A stretch of 6,056 nt of DNA, taken from contig PMOU01000520.1 of assembly GCA_003161205.1 (NCBI GenBank), forward strand, positions 1-6,056, written 5' to 3'. This DNA comes from Actinomycetota bacterium. GTDB lineage: Bacteria > Actinomycetota > Actinomycetes > Streptosporangiales > Streptosporangiaceae. The notes under the pieces were generated by a model that saw only the letters and a program-made list of their open reading frames with translations, searched no databases and was not told the origin of the DNA. Below are positions 1-2,788 of this stretch, piece after piece (positions within the stretch are counted from its first letter, which is position 1; the number at the start of each line of letters is the position of its first letter). The translations under genes were made by a program, and so were the position numbers.

Positions 1-221
1 TTGGGCGGCAGGTCGTTGACCACGCGATCACCGATCTGGATCTTGCCCGCGGTGATCTCCTCGAGCCCGGCGATGGATCGCAGCGCGGTCGACTTGCCGC
101 AGCCAGAGGGCCCGACGAACACCATGAATTCGCCATCTTTGACGTCGAGGCTCAAGTCGTCGATGGCCTTGACGTCACCTGTGTAGGTTTTTTCCACGTG
201 GTCGAGGATGATCTGTGCCAT
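1..221 (-). CDS. ugpC: ABC sugar importer ATP-binding protein, MsiK/UgpC/MalK family (N-terminal part)
   Basis: This is the cytoplasmic ATPase subunit of a carbohydrate ABC importer; it hydrolyses ATP to drive the permease pair. Only the first 73 residues are in the window and the gene continues past the left edge. The protein starts [15 protein letters not shown]. It has the A-loop Tyr (Y13) and a perfect Walker [10 protein letters not shown], at residues 37-45. [23 protein letters not shown] follows at 51-73, the pattern of the MsiK/UgpC/MalK group, whose members run about 350-400 residues. In actinomycetes one such ATPase often serves several sugar importers (family knowledge); which sugars are involved here cannot be seen. 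The start is ATG at 221-219. There is no well-placed Shine-Dalgarno: GGAAAG lies 13 nt away. A TACGCT hexamer sits exactly 6 nt upstream, which suggests leaderless transcription. The gene is divergent from the Lrp/AsnC gene and shares its control region. The symbol is by family only; msiK is equally possible. Confidence 0.93.
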   Translation of the reverse strand, partial: MAQIILDHVEKTYTGDVKAIDDLSLDVKDGEFMVFVGPSGCGKSTALRSIAGLEEITAGKIQIGDRVVNDLPP

Positions 222-227
222 GCCGGC

Positions 228-256
228 AGCGTAACTTTCCTGTGACCTGACGGTAA
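228..256 (-). promoter_or_regulatory. Candidate leaderless promoter of the ABC ATPase gene
   Basis: On the minus strand TACGCT (233-228) fits the actinobacterial -10 pattern TANNNT. It is followed by exactly 6 nt and then the ATG, so transcription would begin at or next to the start codon. TTACCG (256-251) lies 17 nt upstream and matches the -35 consensus TTGACA at only three of six positions. This is inference from spacing. A weak GGAAAG at 240-235 could instead act as a distant ribosome binding site. Confidence 0.4.
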
Positions 257-272
257 GTACGCGAAGGCTTAT

Positions 273-288
273 GTTACATTAGCGTAAC
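273..288. promoter_or_regulatory. GlnR-box-like element GTTAC-n6-GTAAC
   Basis: GTTAC (273-277) and GTAAC (284-288) are separated by 6 nt, one helical turn start to start, and form a perfect inverted repeat. Known actinomycete GlnR sites are built of GTnAC-n6-GaAAC units; here the first half is a full match and the second matches GnAAC. The centre (about 280.5) is about 60 bp upstream of the ATPase start and about 76 bp upstream of the regulator start. The first is a usual distance for an activator. GlnR is known to control sugar importers as well as nitrogen genes in several actinomycetes. An alternative is an operator for the adjacent Lrp/AsnC protein, or an MtrA site, since MtrA can recognise similar motifs. 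Confidence 0.5.
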
Positions 289-308
289 GACCGTTATCAT
301 TTCGTTAT
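285..308. promoter_or_regulatory. TAACG/CGTTAT half-site cluster in the divergent promoter
   Basis: TAACG-AC-CGTTA (285-296) is a 12-bp palindrome overlapping the GlnR-like box. CGTTAT is then repeated at 292-297 and 303-308, again 11 bp apart. Another TAACG is at 345-349 and GTAAC at 231-235. Helically phased, degenerate half-sites spread over a regulator's own promoter are typical of Lrp/AsnC octamers, so autoregulation by the adjacent gene is a reasonable inference. Confidence 0.4.
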
Positions 309-318
309 ATAGGGATGT

Positions 319-350
319 TTGTCGCCAGGTAGTATCGATGGCGCTAACGT
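319..350 (+). promoter_or_regulatory. Candidate leaderless promoter of the Lrp/AsnC gene
   Basis: TAACGT (345-350) matches TANNNT and is followed by exactly 6 nt (GACCAC) and the GTG start. TTGTCG (319-324) is the best -35-like hexamer, but the 20-nt spacer is long. No Shine-Dalgarno precedes the GTG, which favours a leaderless message. TAGTAT (330-335) is a competing -10 that would give a leader of about 15 nt. Confidence 0.38.
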
Positions 351-356
351 GACCAC

Positions 357-797
357 GTGGAAGAGATAGATCGCAAGATCGTGTCGCTGCTGACCCGCAA
401 CGGCCGGATGAGCTTCACCGAGCTGGCCAGGCAGGCGGGCCTGTCGGTGTCGGCGGTCCACCAGCGGGTGCGCAGGCTCGAGCAAGATGGCGTGATCAAG
501 GGCTATGTCGCGGTGTTCGACCCGGACAGCGTCGGCCTGCCGCTGACGGCCTTCGTCTCGATCAAGCCGTTCGACGCCGCCGCCCCCGATGACCTGCCTC
601 AGCGGCTGGAGCACCTGGTCGCAATCGAGGCCTGTTACAGCGTCGCAGGAGATGAGAACTACATCCTCAAGGTCCGGGTGCCTTCTCCCGCCGTGCTCGA
701 GGACCTGCTGCAGCAGATCCGCACCATCGGCGGCGTCTCGACCCGCACGACCGTCGTGCTCAGCACGCCGTACGAGAACCGCCCGCCCGACCTGTGA
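357..797 (+). CDS. Lrp/AsnC family transcriptional regulator
   Basis: This is a DNA-binding regulator of 146 residues, the normal length for the family. The N-terminal winged helix-turn-helix covers about residues 3-60, with the two helices in SFTELARQAGLSVSAVHQRV (19-38) followed by RRLEQDGVIKGY. The C-terminal RAM/ACT-like ligand and oligomerisation domain covers about 63-138 and includes the hallmark GDENYILKV (98-106). Family members form dimers and octamers and respond to amino acids or other small molecules; the effector here is unknown. The start is GTG at 357. An in-frame TAA at 345-347 blocks a longer protein, and the MEEIDRKI opening is typical. It is transcribed away from the sugar-importer ATPase gene, so it may regulate that gene, itself, or both through the phased half-sites between them. 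About 260 bp separate it from the next gene. Confidence 0.93.
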   Translation: MEEIDRKIVSLLTRNGRMSFTELARQAGLSVSAVHQRVRRLEQDGVIKGYVAVFDPDSVGLPLTAFVSIKPFDAAAPDDLPQRLEHLVAIEACYSVAGDENYILKVRVPSPAVLEDLLQQIRTIGGVSTRTTVVLSTPYENRPPDL

Positions 798-806
798 CGC
801 GCGTCA
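795..806. repeat. 12-bp perfect palindrome at the regulator stop codon
   Basis: TGACGCGCGTCA reads the same on both strands and includes the TGA stop of the Lrp/AsnC gene. It is too short and loop-free for a terminator hairpin. It may be a protein-binding site or chance in GC-rich DNA. Confidence 0.3.
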
Positions 807-970
807 GCTGCGACCCTGATCCGCAGAACACCGTGCATTCCTGTGAGCATCTTCGCGCCCGCCGGCCTCGGATCCTCGCGCAGCGATTCGTTGCGGCCTT
901 GATGCGTTCGACTACCACTGTACGGCGACGGTCCTCACCCTGCGGCGAACTGCCCGGGGCCTCGGGACGA

Positions 971-1025
971 ATGCCAGGTCTGTCCAGGGCCGCCGGGACC
1001 GGCCGCAACAGCGATTGCCTGGCAT
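971..1025 (+). repeat. Nested inverted repeats (possible RNA hairpin)
   Basis: An outer 8-bp inverted repeat, ATGCCAGG (971-978) with CCTGGCAT (1018-1025), encloses an inner one, GGCCG (988-992) with CGGCC (1000-1004) around a 7-nt loop. The structure would sit in any read-through transcript from the regulator gene, 23 nt before the -10 hexamer of the next gene. It could be a terminator-like stem or an operator. Short GC-rich stems arise easily by chance, so the call is tentative. Confidence 0.35.
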
Positions 1026-1047
1026 GGCGCGCATCGGCGCGCTGCCT

Positions 1048-1053
1048 TAGGGT
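1048..1053 (+). promoter_or_regulatory. Candidate leaderless -10 element of the DUF1707/zeta operon
   Basis: TAGGGT matches TANNNT and is followed by exactly 6 nt (TTGGGC) and the ATG at 1060. No Shine-Dalgarno is present, which supports a leaderless message. I see no good -35 at 16-19 nt. The geometry is the same as at the two upstream genes. Confidence 0.42.
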
Positions 1054-1059
1054 TTGGGC

Positions 1060-1758
1060 ATGGCGGACCCGCAATCCAGCAGAGGTGGCCAGGGCGATCT
1101 GCCTGCTGCCGTCGCGGGCGAGGAGCTCCGCGCATCACATGCGGACCGGGATCAGGTGGTGGAACTGCTGCGGGTAGCCGCCGGGGACGGTCGGCTCTCC
1201 GCGGAGGAACTGGACGACCGCCTGGAACGCGCGCTGACCGCCAGGACCTACGCCGAGCTCGCGGCGCTGACTGCCGACCTGCCGGGTGCCGCTGTCGTCC
1301 GGCCCGGCGCGGGCGCGGTGAGCGCCACACCGAAGGATCTGGCACGGATCCACGTCCGCGGCAGCAGCATTCGCCGCGATGGCCGCTGGGTAGTGCCCAA
1401 GGAACTGGACGTCAAGGTAAAAGGCGGCGCCGTCACGCTGGACTTCACCGAGGCGGTGATCACGCAGCCGCTGCTGCGCATCACCGCCGAGGTCAGAGGG
1501 GGAGAGCTCAGGCTGATCACCACGCCGGGCATCGTGGTGGACGCCGATGACATATCGCTGCACGGCGGGAGCGTCAAGCTGCCCGAGCCGCCCGGCCTTG
1601 GCGTCCCCGTCCGGTTGCGCGTCGAGCTCGCAGGCTCGGTTCGCGGTGCGGCCATCACCGTGGGGCCGCCCCCTCCGCCCCCTCCGCCCCGTCGGCCACG
1701 ACGCACGTTCTGGCAATGGCTGCGCCGCGCCCCGCGTCCCCCCGCCATCGCCGCATGA
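1060..1758 (+). CDS. DUF1707 domain protein with LiaF-like C-terminal region and cationic tail
   Basis: A 232-residue protein. Residues 24-76 are a clear DUF1707 (SHOCT-related) domain: RASHADRDQVVELLRVAAGD, then GRLSAEELDDRLERALTART and YAELAALTADLP. Residues 95-200 are a beta-rich region (RDGRWVVPKELDVKVKGGAV, LDFTEAVITQPLLRITAEV, GGELRLITTPGIVVD) resembling the LiaF/DUF4097-type halves found in such proteins, which are often linked to envelope stress. Eight prolines follow at 203-210, then a basic aromatic tail, RRPRRTFWQWLRRAPRP (211-227). There is no signal peptide and no long hydrophobic helix, so it is probably cytoplasmic; the tail could touch the membrane, nucleic acid or the partner protein (inference). 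ATG 1060 is preferred over TTG 1054 because the TTG lies inside the 6-nt gap after the -10 hexamer and has no ribosome binding site. Its TGA overlaps the next start. The exact function is unknown. Confidence 0.85.
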   Translation: MADPQSSRGGQGDLPAAVAGEELRASHADRDQVVELLRVAAGDGRLSAEELDDRLERALTARTYAELAALTADLPGAAVVRPGAGAVSATPKDLARIHVRGSSIRRDGRWVVPKELDVKVKGGAVTLDFTEAVITQPLLRITAEVRGGELRLITTPGIVVDADDISLHGGSVKLPEPPGLGVPVRLRVELAGSVRGAAITVGPPPPPPPPRRPRRTFWQWLRRAPRPPAIAA

Positions 1759-2678
1759 TCTGGACGGGTGAGCGCAACGAGCAGCAGGGACGGCTGGTGG
1801 CCAAGATGTACCAGGCCGCGGCGTCCGTGCCCGCTGAGCGCCGCGCGGTCATCGCGGCCGGCCTGCCCGGCGCGGACAAGGCCAGAGCCCTCGAAGAGGC
1901 TGGCGTGGATCGCTCGCGCTACCTCACCGTCAGCATCGACGACATCCTGATCCAGATGGCGGCCAGCCAGCTCATCCCCGAGGCGGATGGGCTCTCCCCG
2001 CTGGGACGGTCCGGCCAGGTCCACGCGGAGGCCCAGTTTCTGGCCAAGCGTGTCGCGCTGCTCGCGCTCACGGACGGCAGGAACCTGATCCTGGACATCT
2101 CGCTGGCGTCCTGGCGCGCCGCCGAGGCGTGGACGTATGCTCTGCGGTTCGCGGATTACGCGGTGAACGCGGTGTTCGCCGACATCGGGATCGACGAGGC
2201 GGCGAGCTGGTCTGACGCGGCCTATCAGCGCGGCGAAGAAGAGTTCGCCCGCGGGCAGGGTTACGGCGGCAGGTACGCCCGGGCGAAGGCTATCCGGGCC
2301 CTGGCCGGCCCGGCCGTCGCCGAGCCCCGGAACCGCATCAGGTGGGCCCTCGGAGCCCGATCCGCCGGAGCCATCGGGGGAACCGTCGGGACCGGAACCT
2401 TTCCCGGCGGAGCGGTGACCACGATGCTCACCTCCTATCGCGACGGCCGGCTCACCCTGGACGATCTCTCGCTGGAATTCCGCGCCCGCCGGTGGCCCCA
2501 GGTCCCGGATGTCTGCCCGCCCGAGCTGGAGCAGGCCAGGGCGGCCATCGACGACCCCGAGCCCTACGTCCCCGGCTCCTTCGACGACGTCGTGCTCGCC
2601 TACGACCGGGGCTGGCTGTCAGACGGCGAGTACGAAATCCTGGCCGGTGCCGCCGCCGCCGACCTCCCCGGCGCCTGA
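1755..2678 (+). CDS. Zeta-toxin-like protein with degenerate P-loop
   Basis: A 307-residue protein with a zeta-toxin-like P-loop kinase core. Known zeta toxins phosphorylate UDP-N-acetylglucosamine and poison wall synthesis. Family landmarks in order: RRAVIAAGLPGADKARAL (29-46, Walker A position), SRYLTVSIDDILIQMA (54-69, acidic pair D62/D63), LIPEADGLSPLGRSGQVHAEA (73-93), DGRNLILDISLAS (107-119), AVFADIGIDEA (139-149) and YQRGEEEFARGQGYGGRY (157-174). Walker A should be GxxGxGK[ST]; here it is GLPGADKA (36-43). K42 is kept, but the preceding Gly is Asp and the Thr/Ser is Ala, so normal ATP use is doubtful. The C-terminal 80 residues hold two short SHOCT-like stretches, DGRLTLDDLSLEFRARRW (230-247) and YDRGWLSDGEYEIL (283-296). 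ATG 1755 overlaps the upstream TGA (ATGA), implying translational coupling; longer in-frame starts from 1716 lie inside the upstream gene. No antitoxin of the epsilon type is visible. It may be a regulatory pseudo-enzyme. Confidence 0.75.
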   Translation: MIWTGERNEQQGRLVAKMYQAAASVPAERRAVIAAGLPGADKARALEEAGVDRSRYLTVSIDDILIQMAASQLIPEADGLSPLGRSGQVHAEAQFLAKRVALLALTDGRNLILDISLASWRAAEAWTYALRFADYAVNAVFADIGIDEAASWSDAAYQRGEEEFARGQGYGGRYARAKAIRALAGPAVAEPRNRIRWALGARSAGAIGGTVGTGTFPGGAVTTMLTSYRDGRLTLDDLSLEFRARRWPQVPDVCPPELEQARAAIDDPEPYVPGSFDDVVLAYDRGWLSDGEYEILAGAAAADLPGA

Positions 2679-2739
2679 CCCCGCGCCCGGTCCCAGCGCC
2701 ACGCGGAAAGAGCGATCTCCCGCACGCCGGAGGCAGGGG

Positions 2740-2784
2740 CCACGACCCGTTCGGTCAAAAATTTATTTACCGAACGGGCCGTGG
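2740..2784. terminator. Bidirectional hairpin terminator between convergent genes
   Basis: A 16-bp inverted repeat, CCACGACCCGTTCGGT (2740-2755) with ACCGAACGGGCCGTGG (2769-2784), has one imperfect position: an A-C mismatch in plus-strand RNA, a G-U pair in minus-strand RNA. The 13-nt loop, CAAAAATTTATTT, is all A/T apart from one C and can add a few A-U pairs. It begins 61 nt after the zeta-like stop and lies 4 nt beyond the stop of the convergent CHAP gene. No U-tract follows on either side, so it would be the I-shaped kind seen in actinobacteria. The slightly better pairing and closeness favour the minus-strand gene. Confidence 0.8.
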
Positions 2785-2788
2785 TGCC

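Larger units (their letters stand above)
798..1059. other. Intergenic region without a convincing gene
   Basis: The 262 bp between the regulator and the DUF1707 gene contain open frames on both strands. Their translations are rich in Arg, Ala and Cys with no recognisable domain, and they overlap the real genes on each side, so I do not call them. Visible contents are the palindrome at the left end, the nested inverted repeats at 971-1025 and the -10-like hexamer at 1048-1053. No clear rho-independent terminator with a U-tract follows the regulator gene. Confidence 0.6.

Noticed and set aside
895..925. tRNA-like T-loop word (GTTCGACTACC)
   Set aside because: No matching acceptor, D or anticodon arms are found around it.
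1054..1056. TTG start adding two residues to the DUF1707 protein
   Set aside because: There is no ribosome binding site, and the codon lies within the 6-nt gap between the -10 hexamer and a good ATG.
760..1177. Open frames on both strands filling the gap before the DUF1707 gene
   Set aside because: They overlap real genes at one end, show no domain, and have Arg-, Ala- and Cys-rich composition typical of shadow frames.
1248..2024. Minus-strand open frame opposite the DUF1707 and zeta-like genes
   Set aside because: It contains a run of glycines opposite the polyproline codons and no recognisable domain; the plus-strand proteins are clearly real.
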